From Nitrospira sp. (GTDB lineage: Bacteria > Nitrospirota > Nitrospiria > Nitrospirales > Nitrospiraceae), in NCBI GenBank assembly GCA_018242725.1, contig JAFEBI010000014.1, positions 1-64,000 of the forward strand: DNA of 64,000 nucleotides, given 5' to 3'. The translations under genes were made by a program, and so were the position numbers. The stretch's first letter is position 1; every line of letters begins with the position of its first letter. Below, one piece after another: positions 16,835 through 25,521 of the stretch. The notes below the pieces were generated by a model that saw only the letters and a list, made by a program, of their open reading frames with translations, had not been told where the DNA came from and ran no database searches.

Positions 16835-17274
16835 GGAGTCTTGATTCGATACGAAAGGTTCGCGCACAGACCGTCGAGTCACTGATGATGGAATTATCGC
16901 ATATCGCACAAGCGCTTACTCGCAGTGAAGCGCAATATCGCGCCATGAAAGGTCAGATTCAGGCGGATACTGAGGCCTATGCTGAGCAGGCCGGTCGAGG
17001 CCTGACGATCGAAGAGCTCCTGCAATGGCAGGGGAAATTGGATGCTCAGCGGTCCGCGTTGCAACAAGTCCGTGCCGCAATCGATCATGGGACCGGTCTA
17101 TGGCAGCAGACTCAGGAACGACTTGTTGAAGCCAGGCAAGAGTGCAAGCTTCTTCAAAGAGTTGTCGACCAGCGTCAAACTGCCGTGCGCGCGGTGATTA
17201 CACGCCGGGAGCAGTGGGCTGAAGATGAGACTGCAAGTCGCCGGGTCTTCATTCGGGATCGAGGCAATTCATGA
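16831..17274 (+). CDS. fliJ: Flagellar export coiled-coil protein FliJ
   Basis: The 147-residue protein is almost entirely predicted helix with heptad patterns (RSEAQYRAMKGQIQ, ERLVEARQECKLLQRVVDQRQTAV), many Q, E, R and A residues and no hydrophobic core. This is the profile of FliJ, the central stalk of the FliI hexamer. Sequence conservation in the family is low, so the call rests on size, coiled-coil character and position directly after fliI, with which it overlaps by four bases. The next gene starts within its last codon (ATGA). Confidence 0.85.
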   Translation: MRSLDSIRKVRAQTVESLMMELSHIAQALTRSEAQYRAMKGQIQADTEAYAEQAGRGLTIEELLQWQGKLDAQRSALQQVRAAIDHGTGLWQQTQERLVEARQECKLLQRVVDQRQTAVRAVITRREQWAEDETASRRVFIRDRGNS

Positions 17275-18026
17275 AGGGGCGAATCAGTCCGATGAAGGTT
17301 TCCCCGTTCATCTTCAGTAACCGTTGGCCATGGTTTGCACCACGGCTGAGAAAGAATCGACGTGGGTCGCTTGGGACGATGGTCGGGGGATTGGTCGTCT
17401 CGATGATCCTTTTTTGGGTCATGGTTCAGTTGGGGCAAGCCTCTTCAGAGCCCAAGCCCAAGGCTTTGCCGCCGCAACATTCCGTCAAGCAAGAAGGGCA
17501 ACCATCTGCCTCGGAGGGACCATCCCATGAACCTGACGGCAAAGATGGGGCAACGGCGGCGGTCCGATCGACGACTCAGGGACCGGCAATTGAGATACCC
17601 CGTGAAGTGCTCGAGATGCTTGATCAACGAAAGCGCGACCTGGATCGACGGGAAGAGATTCTTCGCCAGAATGAAGAACGGCTCACGATCGTGAGAAGTC
17701 AGGTTGAAGAGCTTCTTGAGCAGAACGAGGCGCTGGAAAAGCGGATACAGAGCGCACGGGCAAAAGAGGAACGCCCTGCGGCTCAATCGACCAAGATCCA
17801 GGCGGACAAAGATCGTGGAGCACAGGAACAGCGGACTCAGCTGGCCAAAATCTTCGAGTCGATGCCGTCGGAAGATGCTGCGGCACGTCTTGAGCGGATG
17901 CCGGACAGAAAAGCGATCGAAATTCTTCGAATGGTGAAGTCCAAGACTGCCGGCGCAATCCTCTCCCAAGTGAAAGCGGACCGAGCTGCCAAACTCACCG
18001 AACAGTTGCTTGCACCAACCCCCTAG
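17271..18026 (+). CDS. MotE-like membrane protein with MgtE_N-type C-terminus
   Basis: This 251-residue protein has a basic N-terminus, one membrane helix (about 42-62, MVGGLVVSMILFWVMVQL), a proline-rich linker and a long coiled coil (about 105-170). It ends in an MgtE-N-like segment (LAKIFESMPSEDAAARLERMPDRKAIEILRMVKSKTAGAILSQV). This layout matches MotE/YlxF proteins, which follow fliJ in many flagellar operons and act as periplasmic chaperones for the MotC-type stator partner. It overlaps fliJ by four bases and ends this transcription block; about 180 bases without a gene follow. No motB or motC is in the window. Confidence 0.8.
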   Translation: MKGRISPMKVSPFIFSNRWPWFAPRLRKNRRGSLGTMVGGLVVSMILFWVMVQLGQASSEPKPKALPPQHSVKQEGQPSASEGPSHEPDGKDGATAAVRSTTQGPAIEIPREVLEMLDQRKRDLDRREEILRQNEERLTIVRSQVEELLEQNEALEKRIQSARAKEERPAAQSTKIQADKDRGAQEQRTQLAKIFESMPSEDAAARLERMPDRKAIEILRMVKSKTAGAILSQVKADRAAKLTEQLLAPTP

Positions 18027-18207
18027 AATTCCACAGTGCCGTTGGTTTTTCGCGCCAAACGCATGACCTCCGTCTCTTTCCGTCAGCTATCAGGACGATC
18101 GATGGCGTGCACGTTTTCTTGAAGGTTGCATTCGTTGAATAAATAATATACAACTTAATACTTTGAGATTTAATACATAAGCATTTATTTTTATTGGAGG
18201 AATTGAT

Positions 18208-18819
18208 ATGTCTCAACAAGTCGTTCCCATTAGTCGGTCGCCACGAGCGCCTCTGTCCAGAGTTTTGCTCTTCGCTTGTACCATCATGGCTACGCTCGGC
18301 TCTGTCTCGGACATGGTGCTTGCCGGGCAGCAGGTTCCATTCATTGTTACGAGCACGCACACGCAGAATGCACCTTGGTCGATCGATGAGGGTGCCGTCA
18401 AGCCTGCCGGTCAAAGCGGGCGGTTTATTGTCAGAGATCGACACATCACGGGCACGTTCGCAGGGGACATCAGTGGTGGCTTCACAGTCACCTATGATAC
18501 CAATGTTCCTCTTGCCACTCAGTCAGGTCCCATTCACGCCCGAATGGTTGCCGGTATATACGAGGCAAATATGACGATGGTATCCAGTCTGGGCCCTACA
18601 CCGGTGCCCTGTGAGATGCCGGATGGTAAGACCTGTCTTGAAACACCGGTCGGCAACTTCGTGCCCGGACTGTTGCTGAACGGCAGAATGAACTTTCAAA
18701 GCGGGGCCAAAGGCAAGGGGAACGTGAGCGGATGGCTGATTGCGCTTCTTGACCAAGAGGGGCACATAACGAGTATTGTGGCCGGTCAAATCACGATCGT
18801 CGGTCAGTGGATGCAATGA
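18208..18819 (+). CDS. Secreted protein of unknown function
   Basis: The 203-residue product begins with a basic stretch followed by a hydrophobic core (VLLFACTIMATLGSVSDMVLAG), a likely signal peptide cut near residue 33. The mature part is rich in G, T, V and S and probably all beta, with one pair of cysteines (PCEMPDGKTC) that could form a disulphide. No family is recognised. Its leader is strikingly AT-rich compared with neighbouring DNA (about 18120-18200) and has a strong GGAGG before the ATG. It interrupts the flagellar order between the motE-like gene and fliK, with gaps of 181 and 403 bases, so it probably has its own promoter and may be a later insertion. Confidence 0.7.
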   Translation: MSQQVVPISRSPRAPLSRVLLFACTIMATLGSVSDMVLAGQQVPFIVTSTHTQNAPWSIDEGAVKPAGQSGRFIVRDRHITGTFAGDISGGFTVTYDTNVPLATQSGPIHARMVAGIYEANMTMVSSLGPTPVPCEMPDGKTCLETPVGNFVPGLLLNGRMNFQSGAKGKGNVSGWLIALLDQEGHITSIVAGQITIVGQWMQ

Positions 18820-19170
18820 ATGTAGAAGTTTTGAAGCAGATTCCGGGAAGCAGCGTACGGCAGCCGATGATCAGATACTGTGGAGCGGAGGCACGTTAAG
18901 TGCCTCATCGGTTCTCATTCAGTAATTTTTGTAGACTCATGATTCGACTTCTCTCGTCTGGATTGGCATTTTCGGTTCAAACTGCCAGAGAAGCACGCCA
19001 AGGAGAATTTGCAACACATGGAGAGTCCGCTATAAGGAGCTTTGATGCGGGCTCTATTCAATTCCGATCTCTTTTGCCTACCACCCAGTAAAATTTTCCT
19101 CTTTTCCGCTACGTGATCGTGAGCTGAATCGCAACCACTCGATATTTCAGTTCATTAGGAACTACCGATC
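18820..19170. other. Intergenic stretch with no gene seen
   Basis: About 350 bases between the secreted-protein gene and the fliK promoter. Frames here are short and lack ribosome sites. GCACGTTAAGTGC near 18893 is a weak short hairpin that may end the upstream transcript. Nothing else is recognisable. Confidence 0.4.
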
Positions 19171-19186
19171 TGGCACAAGGTTTGTA
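19171..19186 (+). promoter_or_regulatory. Sigma54-type promoter before fliK
   Basis: TGGCAC at 19171-19176 is a perfect -24 box. At the correct spacing the -12 element reads TTTGTA, with GT in place of the usual GC. It lies 37 bases before the fliK ATG. The same GT variant appears in the element before the PEP mutase gene, so it may be tolerated by the local sigma54. Confidence 0.55.
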
Positions 19187-19222
19187 TTTCGTCCTACCGG
19201 AATCTCACGAGGACAGATAGGC

Positions 19223-20857
19223 ATGAGTTTCATTGCTCCAGGTCTAGTTTCTGCCACATCGAGCCCTCCCTCGGATGGGATCGTGCGATCTACTCGATCC
19301 GCAGCCAGCAGTGATTCTGCCGTTCGAAAGAGTTTTTCTTCTGTGTTGCAGGGAGTTCGTGGAGAAGAAAAGAAGGGGAATACTCAGGAAGCAGAAAGTC
19401 ATCGAGGGGCAAGCCAGGTTGAGGGTCGACCGGATACTAAACAGAGCAAAAGCCTCAACTCAGCGGCGTCTCAAACGGAACGGGCTGAGGCCACACAGGT
19501 TCGAACTTCAGACAGTGCATCGTTAAAGAGCAAAGAAAACCAAACCGGTGACGATTCTCAGGAGGAATCGGAATCTCCACTGCCGCAGAGCCACGCCGGA
19601 TCAGCAGCTGAAGGACAGATGGTTGTGGCTATGACCCCTACGAGTGTGTTGCAGGCTGGAGCTCAGGTGATGGTGAGTGGAGCACCCGATCCGCACGCCG
19701 GCTTACCGGCATCTGACGGCGAGTGCAGTTCTGCTGAAGCATCCCCATCCATACCGATGGCAACTGATGCGTCAGTGCAACCAACCGAGAACCGTTCATT
19801 CGAGAAAACAACATTGAAAACAACAGCTAGTGTACCACCCACTGTATCGGAACAAGCTCAGGATGCATCACCGTCCCAGAAGGGAGCCGAGTCCCACGTC
19901 ACGCAGTCTGCTGAGCTGAAGGGTTCCGAAGCCCAAAATGACGCGAAGGGACAGGCAACCGATTCTGTAAAAACTCAAGCTGCGATTCAAGCTTCATCAT
20001 CCGGTGGAACGATTTCATCTTTTGATCACACTATTGCTCGGCCTGTCCAAACCCATGACGGGAAGCTCTTGCCGGGGAGTCAATTTGATCGAAACCTTGT
20101 TGCTCTTGATCGAGGCGAAAACGGTGTCGCGCATCATCCAACGGACAATCAGGCGCCCCTTCTTGTGCCAACTCACGAGGATCAGGGAGATACTGGTCCA
20201 AGGACTCAGGGGATCATCCCTCATGAACAGCAGCTCGTTGTTGATCAGGAAGAACTGTTCAGTCAGTCAGGGCATGAGCAGGATGGTCGACAGCAGGGCA
20301 ATCCTGAAGCCAAGCTATTTCAAGGGACAGTCGTCGATCTTCCATCCATGAATGGACGTACAACGGAACATTATGCGGCTGTCGCACAAAGTCAGACCAA
20401 TTTCGTGCCAACGGCACCTCCCCCAACGGTCATTGTGCCGTCGGCGCAAGCAGTCTCCTCAGCGCCTGATCCGACTCAGCAATCGACTCCTCCCATCCTG
20501 AGATCAGTGGTGTTGGAGGTGGCTCAACCAGAGTTGGGGCATGTCAACATCCGTGTCGCCATGATGAACGAGTCCGTGCATGCTCATTTCTCAACGGATC
20601 GAGCGGATGTCGGACAGTTTCTTATCAATGGGCAGGATCGGCTTCAAACGGCTTTGCAGGTGAACGGATTAGATATGGGACAATTCAGAGTCGATATCGA
20701 TCGTCAGAGCAGTGGTCGTTCATTTCATCAGGGATTGTTCCAGGAGCAAGCACCGACATGGAATCAGAGATCACAGGGAGGCGGGACGGAACAGGCTCAA
20801 GGATGGTCCGATGATGCACGATCGTTACTCCAGGGGCGACTAAATTTGGTGGCCTAA
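19223..20857 (+). CDS. fliK: Flagellar hook-length control protein FliK
   Basis: The 544-residue protein has a long low-complexity N-terminal region rich in S, Q, E, T and A with no fold visible. It ends in a conserved C-terminal domain (about 415-505: LRSVVLEVAQPELGHVNIRVAMMNESVHAHF, then ALQVNGLDMGQFRVDI), matching the Flg_hook substrate-switch domain of FliK. This protein measures the hook and switches export from hook to filament subunits. Length is above average for the family but within range. It begins a fliK-flgD-flgE unit behind a sigma54-type element. flgD starts 17 bases after the stop. Confidence 0.9.
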   Translation: MSFIAPGLVSATSSPPSDGIVRSTRSAASSDSAVRKSFSSVLQGVRGEEKKGNTQEAESHRGASQVEGRPDTKQSKSLNSAASQTERAEATQVRTSDSASLKSKENQTGDDSQEESESPLPQSHAGSAAEGQMVVAMTPTSVLQAGAQVMVSGAPDPHAGLPASDGECSSAEASPSIPMATDASVQPTENRSFEKTTLKTTASVPPTVSEQAQDASPSQKGAESHVTQSAELKGSEAQNDAKGQATDSVKTQAAIQASSSGGTISSFDHTIARPVQTHDGKLLPGSQFDRNLVALDRGENGVAHHPTDNQAPLLVPTHEDQGDTGPRTQGIIPHEQQLVVDQEELFSQSGHEQDGRQQGNPEAKLFQGTVVDLPSMNGRTTEHYAAVAQSQTNFVPTAPPPTVIVPSAQAVSSAPDPTQQSTPPILRSVVLEVAQPELGHVNIRVAMMNESVHAHFSTDRADVGQFLINGQDRLQTALQVNGLDMGQFRVDIDRQSSGRSFHQGLFQEQAPTWNQRSQGGGTEQAQGWSDDARSLLQGRLNLVA

Positions 20858-20874
20858 GAACAGGGAGACTTCAA

Positions 20875-21528
20875 ATGGCCCAGATATCAGGAATCGGTTC
20901 TACATCGATCACGTCGACACCGGAACAGACCGGACCGAAAACGCTGGGGCAGGATGATTTTCTCAAGTTACTCGTGACACAGCTCAAAAATCAGGATCCG
21001 TTGAAACCCACGGACAACACCGAATTCGTTTCTCAACTCGCTCAATTCAGCCAGTTGGAGCAGAGCTCGAAGCAGGCCGATCTTCTGCAAAAAAGCCTCG
21101 ATGCGCAAACGGCATTCCAGGAGTTCTCATTGGTGCCCATGATCGGACGCACCGTGACCGTCGGTCAGCCGCTTATTCAGCTCGGTTCCGCACCGGCTCC
21201 GTTTGGATACACGCTGGATAAGAATGCCACAAAGGTTCATGTCAGCATCATGGATTCTCAGGGGCAGGTCGTGCGGAATTTAGAATATCGTGACCGACCC
21301 TCCGGGGCCAATGTCGCTCAGTGGGATGGAAAGGACAACAATGGCGTCTCTATGCAATCAGGTCTCTATCGTTATGTTATTTCGGCCACTGACTTAGAAG
21401 GCAAGACAGTCAAGGTCGACGGTACTGCCATGGTCACCGTGTCCGGTGTCCGAATGGATCAGGGACAAGCCAAACTTCTTGTCGGCGATTTGGCAATTGA
21501 TCCGTCCACAGTCGTCGAGCTGCGATAA
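20875..21528 (+). CDS. flgD: Flagellar hook assembly scaffold FlgD
   Basis: The 217-residue protein has the conserved N-terminal motif LGQDDFLKLLVTQLKNQDPLKPTDNTEFVSQLAQFSQLEQ. The C-terminal FlgD Tudor-like and FLG/FnIII-type region contains VVRNLEYRDRPSGANVAQWDGKDNNGVSMQSGLYRY. FlgD caps the growing hook and guides FlgE insertion. It has no cleaved signal, as expected for a flagellar export substrate. It follows fliK closely and precedes flgE by 19 bases. Confidence 0.95.
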   Translation: MAQISGIGSTSITSTPEQTGPKTLGQDDFLKLLVTQLKNQDPLKPTDNTEFVSQLAQFSQLEQSSKQADLLQKSLDAQTAFQEFSLVPMIGRTVTVGQPLIQLGSAPAPFGYTLDKNATKVHVSIMDSQGQVVRNLEYRDRPSGANVAQWDGKDNNGVSMQSGLYRYVISATDLEGKTVKVDGTAMVTVSGVRMDQGQAKLLVGDLAIDPSTVVELR

Positions 21529-21547
21529 TAAGAGGAGGATTGAATCA

Positions 21548-22906
21548 ATGGGAATTCTATCGTCGCTGTTTACAGGCGTCAGTGGGCTCAATGCAAACGG
21601 AAATGCGTTATCGGTCGTGGGTAACAATATCGCGAATATAAGCACGGTTGGGTTCAAATCAAGTCGTTCCGTGTTCGCCGACTTGGTCAGTTCGTCACTG
21701 GGAGGGGCGGGTGGCGCAATTCAGACGGGTCTGGGAGTCGCGCTCAACGGAGTACAGGGAGACTTCAGCCAGGGGTCGCTCAGTACCACGAGCAATTCGC
21801 TCGATCTCGCCATTGACGGCAACGGCTTTTACGTCCTTCGCGATGCAGCTGGAGCGGCGTACTATTCTCGCGCGGGACAATTTCATCTGGATTCACAAAA
21901 TCGTATTGTCGACCCAAGCGGATTTTTTCTTCAGGGCTATCAGGTCAATACCAGCGGTTTTACGACGGCTAGCATCAGTGGCGTCGCGCTTCCCACTACA
22001 ACGGCTCCGCCGAATCCGACCAGCACCGTCGATATCGGCGCCAATCTGAATTCGCAAACGACGTCCGGGGCGTTCTCGCTTTTAAACCCCGCTGGGACCG
22101 CTGGGTTTACCACGTCGCTCACCGTGTATGATTCCGTCGGCAACAGTCATCTTCTCACCACCTATTTCACGAAGACAGCGCCGAACACCTGGACCTATGA
22201 CGTGGTGGGAAGCACAAGCGAGATTGACACGGGTGGTTACAATGCAGCCAATATCAATGCGGCGCTTGGGATCGTGCGGTTGGCATCCGGCAGCCTGACG
22301 TTCACGACAGCAGGCGCGCTTGATACCGAGAGTGTGGTGACGAGCTATGATAGCGGCGGGGCTGGTGGCACGCCCGGGGGCACGGTCGGACAATCACAAA
22401 TCGATTTTATCGGCGCGACTCCGAATCAGGCGATTACTTTCAATTTCGGCACAAGTGTGACGACTGATGGAGGGGCCGGAATGAATTTGACGACGCAATT
22501 CGGGGCGACCTCGGGGTTGGTTCAACAATCTCAGAATGGATTCGGCGCCGGAGCCCTCCAGACGTTCAGTGTGGAGACCAATGGGATGGTCAACGGCAGA
22601 TTCTCAAATGGGCAGGTTCGTCCGTTGGCCCAGTTGGCGTTGGCGAGATTCCCGGATCCGCTGGGTCTTGTGCGCACCGGAAAGAACACGTTTGCCGAAT
22701 CCGGCACCTCCGGACAACCCTTAATCGGCGCGGCGACCTCTGCCGGCCTTGGGAGAGTCCTCTCCAATACTCTGGAGTTGTCCAATGTGGATCTCGGCGA
22801 ACAGTTCATTGACATGATTGCCGCGCAACGAGGGTTCCAGGCAAATTCCAGAGTCATCACGACTTCGGATGAGGTGCTTCAAGAGTTGGTGAATTTGAAG
22901 CGATAG
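21548..22906 (+). CDS. flgE: Flagellar hook protein FlgE
   Basis: The 452-residue protein carries the rod/hook family N-terminus (GVSGLNANGNALSVVGNNIANISTVGFK), the FlgE D1 region (SLDLAIDGNGFYVLRD), a glycine- and threonine-rich middle forming the exposed hook domains, and the C-terminus SNVDLGEQFIDMIAAQRGFQANSRVITTSDEVLQELVNL. It polymerises into the hook. ATG 21548 follows AAGAGGAGG; an open frame upstream lies inside flgD and is not used. A strong hairpin follows 15 bases after the stop, ending the fliK-flgD-flgE unit. Confidence 0.96.
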   Translation: MGILSSLFTGVSGLNANGNALSVVGNNIANISTVGFKSSRSVFADLVSSSLGGAGGAIQTGLGVALNGVQGDFSQGSLSTTSNSLDLAIDGNGFYVLRDAAGAAYYSRAGQFHLDSQNRIVDPSGFFLQGYQVNTSGFTTASISGVALPTTTAPPNPTSTVDIGANLNSQTTSGAFSLLNPAGTAGFTTSLTVYDSVGNSHLLTTYFTKTAPNTWTYDVVGSTSEIDTGGYNAANINAALGIVRLASGSLTFTTAGALDTESVVTSYDSGGAGGTPGGTVGQSQIDFIGATPNQAITFNFGTSVTTDGGAGMNLTTQFGATSGLVQQSQNGFGAGALQTFSVETNGMVNGRFSNGQVRPLAQLALARFPDPLGLVRTGKNTFAESGTSGQPLIGAATSAGLGRVLSNTLELSNVDLGEQFIDMIAAQRGFQANSRVITTSDEVLQELVNLKR

Positions 22907-22920
22907 CTGTATCGGTTCTA

Positions 22921-22946
22921 GCCCGGGAAGAACAGTCTTCCCGGGC
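22921..22946 (+). terminator. Strong hairpin after flgE
   Basis: GCCCGGGAAGA (22921-22931) pairs perfectly with TCTTCCCGGGC (22936-22946) around a four-base ACAG loop. There is no T-run, so it could act as a Rho-independent-like terminator or as a 3'-end stabiliser. It separates the fliK-flgD-flgE unit from the fliL operon. Confidence 0.65.
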
Positions 22947-23107
22947 CTCGCCCCAACGCCTTCTCATCGCGTCAGTTTCTTGACGGTGTCAATGACTGAC
23001 CTGACGGTACATTCGGAAGGCGCCAGCGGTCTGGCCTCCCTCGCATAAATCTCGTGTCAAATACATCTATTGTGAAGCACTGTGGCCGGCGGCCACAAAC
23101 CGTTCAA

Positions 23108-23123
23108 TGGCATATGCATTGCA
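23108..23123 (+). promoter_or_regulatory. Sigma54 promoter before fliL
   Basis: TGGCAT (23108-23113) and TTGCA (23119-23123) match the -24/-12 consensus with GG and GC exactly ten bases apart. The element lies 40 bases before the fliL ATG in a 256-base gap. It would drive the long fliL-to-fliA operon. Confidence 0.75.
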
Positions 23124-23162
23124 ATTGCTTCACGGGGGCGATGAGGCCTTCAAGGAGGAGCT

Positions 23163-23714
23163 ATGGCAGATGCAGCCGAGACGGACGAGAAAACTGCAGG
23201 GGCGCCGCCCGCTCCGGCGTTTCCGATCAAGTTGCTCATTATTGTGTCAGTGGTTGCCCTCCTGTTCGGTGTGGGAGGAGCGGTCGTCACCGTCAAGTTT
23301 TTCGGTGGATCCGATAAAAATGCAGAACATGCCGATGAACATAAGGCCGAGACGGCGACGAAGTCCGACGCCCAAGGCGGAACGAGCGGAAAATCAGGAC
23401 AGACTGCCGCCCCGGGAGTCATGGTCGACCTGGATCCGTTCATTGTGAATCTGGCGGACGTCCCGGACGTGCGCTACTTGAAACTGACCGTCAAGCTTGA
23501 AGTCGACAGTGATGCGGTTTCCGCCGACCTGTCCGCGAGGATCCCCCAGGTCCGCGACGCAGTTCTTGTGTTACTCAGCAGTAAGGATGTCAATGCGGTG
23601 AGAACCACACAAGGGAAATTTCAATTGCGGGATGAGATTACGCAACGGATCAACGGGTTGCTCCCTAAGCCGGGCGTGCGGTCGGCGTATTTCACGGATT
23701 TTGTTGTTCAGTAA
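23163..23714 (+). CDS. fliL: Flagellar basal body-associated protein FliL
   Basis: The 183-residue protein has a short cytoplasmic N-terminus, one membrane helix (about 21-47, IKLLIIVSVVALLFGVGGAVV) and a periplasmic domain with VDLDPFIVNLADVPDVRYLKLTVKLEV and LLSSKDVNAVRT, the FliL signature. FliL surrounds the stator units at the basal body and supports torque. GGAGGAG precedes the ATG. It is the first gene of the fliLMNOPQR-flhBA-flhFG-fliA operon; fliM follows after 11 bases. Confidence 0.94.
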   Translation: MADAAETDEKTAGAPPAPAFPIKLLIIVSVVALLFGVGGAVVTVKFFGGSDKNAEHADEHKAETATKSDAQGGTSGKSGQTAAPGVMVDLDPFIVNLADVPDVRYLKLTVKLEVDSDAVSADLSARIPQVRDAVLVLLSSKDVNAVRTTQGKFQLRDEITQRINGLLPKPGVRSAYFTDFVVQ

Positions 23715-23725
23715 CGGCCACCCGC

Positions 23726-24700
23726 ATGGAAAAAATCCTCTCACAAGACGAAATCGATGCCCTCCTGAAGGGGGTGGTTTCGGGAGAAGTCGACACCGCG
23801 CCCAAGGAAAGTGAAACGACTGCAAAGGGCGTCGAGCAATACGACCTCTTCAATCAGGAACGGATCATTCGCGGGCGAATGCCTACGATGGAAATGATCA
23901 ACGATCGGTTTATTCGTCGGCAATCCGTTGCCTGGACCAATATGTTTCGTGACGCCATTGAGTTTAGTGTGGTCGGAACCCAAGTCCTCAAGTTCGGAGA
24001 ATTTCTCAAGAAGATCCCGCAGCCCTCTTCCTTGAATGTGTTTCACATGTCCCCGTTGCGCGGCAGCGCGCTCTATGTGATGGATGCATTTCTCGTCTAC
24101 TTGATCATCGATTACTTCTTCGGCGGCAAGGGACAAACTCACGTGAAGCCGGAAGGCCGGGACTTTACCCCTGTGCAGTTACGCGTGATCAAAAAGCTAC
24201 TGTTGCAGGCGTTGGTTGATCTTGAAAAGGCGTGGCAGGTTGTCGCGGCGGTGAAGGTGGAATATGTCCGATCGGAAAGTAACCCGCAGTTTGCGATGGT
24301 GGTGACGTCTTCCGAAATCGTAATGGTCGTGACGTTGCAGGTTGTTCTCGGAGAAACCGCTCGTGAGCTCTACATTGTGTATCCCTATGCCATGCTCGAA
24401 CCGATCAAGGAAAAATTGTATTCCGGTCTCGTATCCGACCAAGTCGAGCAGAACGGAGACTGGAGTCAACGATTCCGAGAGCGCCTACAGGAATGTCCTT
24501 TGCCGATCGTGGTTCGGCTGGGAACCGCCACGGTGACTGTCAGGGATGTTCTCAATTTCTCCCCCGGGGATGTGGTGTTACTGAATCAGCGACCGGGCGA
24601 TCCACTCGATTGTTTTGTCGAAGGGTACCATAAATTCCAGGGGAGTCCCGGGGTCTACAAAGGCAATCACGCATGTCGCGTGACCAAAGTGTTGACGTAA
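23726..24700 (+). CDS. fliM: Flagellar motor switch protein FliM
   Basis: The 324-residue protein starts with the CheY-P binding peptide (ILSQDEIDALLKG, residues 4-16). It has the FliG-contacting middle domain (QERIIRGRMPTMEMINDRF, GGKGQ) and a C-terminal SpoA domain (LGTATVTVRDVLNFSPGDVVLL). It forms the C ring and transmits the chemotaxis signal. The intact N-terminal peptide implies control by phospho-CheY even though no cheY is in the window. It lies between fliL and fliN. Confidence 0.96.
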   Translation: MEKILSQDEIDALLKGVVSGEVDTAPKESETTAKGVEQYDLFNQERIIRGRMPTMEMINDRFIRRQSVAWTNMFRDAIEFSVVGTQVLKFGEFLKKIPQPSSLNVFHMSPLRGSALYVMDAFLVYLIIDYFFGGKGQTHVKPEGRDFTPVQLRVIKKLLLQALVDLEKAWQVVAAVKVEYVRSESNPQFAMVVTSSEIVMVVTLQVVLGETARELYIVYPYAMLEPIKEKLYSGLVSDQVEQNGDWSQRFRERLQECPLPIVVRLGTATVTVRDVLNFSPGDVVLLNQRPGDPLDCFVEGYHKFQGSPGVYKGNHACRVTKVLT

Positions 24701-24725
24701 GCGGGATCGGAGGACGCGAAGGACT

Positions 24726-25094
24726 ATGGCCGAATCAGAATTCACGACATCTCGTGATTCCCAGACCAGCGGAGGGACGGCTCCACAGCTTGCATCGTTT
24801 CCGCCTGTTCAGGATTCAGAAACCGGAGGCGGCTCGAAGAATATCGATTTTATCTTAGATATTCCGATGAATGTCGCGGTGTATGTGGGATCCACCAAAA
24901 TGGCGATCCGCGATCTACTTCAGTTGGCGCAAGGGTCCGTCATCGAGCTCGATAAATTGGCAGGCGAGCCAATGGAGGTGATGGTCAACAATAAACTGGT
25001 CGCGCGCGGCGAGGTCGTCGTGGTGAACGAAAAGTTCGGTATTCGGTTGACCGATGTGGTCAGCGCGGCCGAGCGTGTTCAGCAGCTCCGGTAA
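24726..25094 (+). CDS. fliN: Flagellar motor switch protein FliN
   Basis: The 122-residue protein has a variable, Ser/Thr/Gly-rich N-terminus and a C-terminal SpoA domain (FILDIPMNVAVYVGSTKMAIRDLLQLAQGSVIELDKLAGEPMEVMVNN, then VVVNEKFGIRLTDV), diagnostic of FliN. It builds the lower C ring and helps dock the FliH-FliI export complex. It follows fliM by 25 bases and precedes fliO. Length is normal. Confidence 0.95.
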   Translation: MAESEFTTSRDSQTSGGTAPQLASFPPVQDSETGGGSKNIDFILDIPMNVAVYVGSTKMAIRDLLQLAQGSVIELDKLAGEPMEVMVNNKLVARGEVVVVNEKFGIRLTDVVSAAERVQQLR

Positions 25095-25113
25095 ACGGTC
25101 GAAGGGAGAGCCT

Positions 25114-25521
25114 GTGATTGACGTCTGGGATAGCCTGATTCGAACGGTCGCGGCGCTGGCCGTGGTGTTGCTGTGTATCGGTATCGCCGCATTGGTGGCC
25201 CGTCGGGTGATGGGGCCGCGGGCAGGGAATTCCGGCGGCCGACCATTGGTTCAGGTGTTAGCGAGCGGGTATCTTGCTCCGCGCAAGACGATTAGTTTGG
25301 TGGAAGTCGCCGGCGAGTATTTGATCGTGGGAGCGACGGCCACGGATCTCATTTCCTTGGGACGAATCGACAATACGGCGCATCTCCGTGAATTGCTCGG
25401 GATGCCGCCTCAGAAGCCTTCCACCGAGGTGACATCCGCTCCAGGGGGAGATGTGGCGTCCTGGCTTCAACGACAACCGCTCCATTGGGCTGAGCATGAT
25501 AAGGAACGGCATGGTCACTGA
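25114..25521 (+). CDS. fliO: Flagellar biosynthesis protein FliO
   Basis: The 135-residue protein has one N-terminal membrane helix (about 8-31, VAALAVVLLCIGIAALVA) and a cytoplasmic domain with VQVLASGYLAPRKTISLVEVAGEYLIVGATATDLISLG, the FliO signature. FliO assists FliP ring formation in the export gate. GTG 25114 follows AAGGGAGAG at good spacing; an upstream in-frame ATG lies inside fliN. Its 3' end overlaps the proposed fliP start by about ten bases. Confidence 0.88.
   Translation: MIDVWDSLIRTVAALAVVLLCIGIAALVARRVMGPRAGNSGGRPLVQVLASGYLAPRKTISLVEVAGEYLIVGATATDLISLGRIDNTAHLRELLGMPPQKPSTEVTSAPGGDVASWLQRQPLHWAEHDKERHGH

Noticed and set aside
22907-23100. Small gene between flgE and fliL
   Set aside because: Only short frames without ribosome sites occur; the gap is explained by the hairpin after flgE and the sigma54 promoter of fliL.
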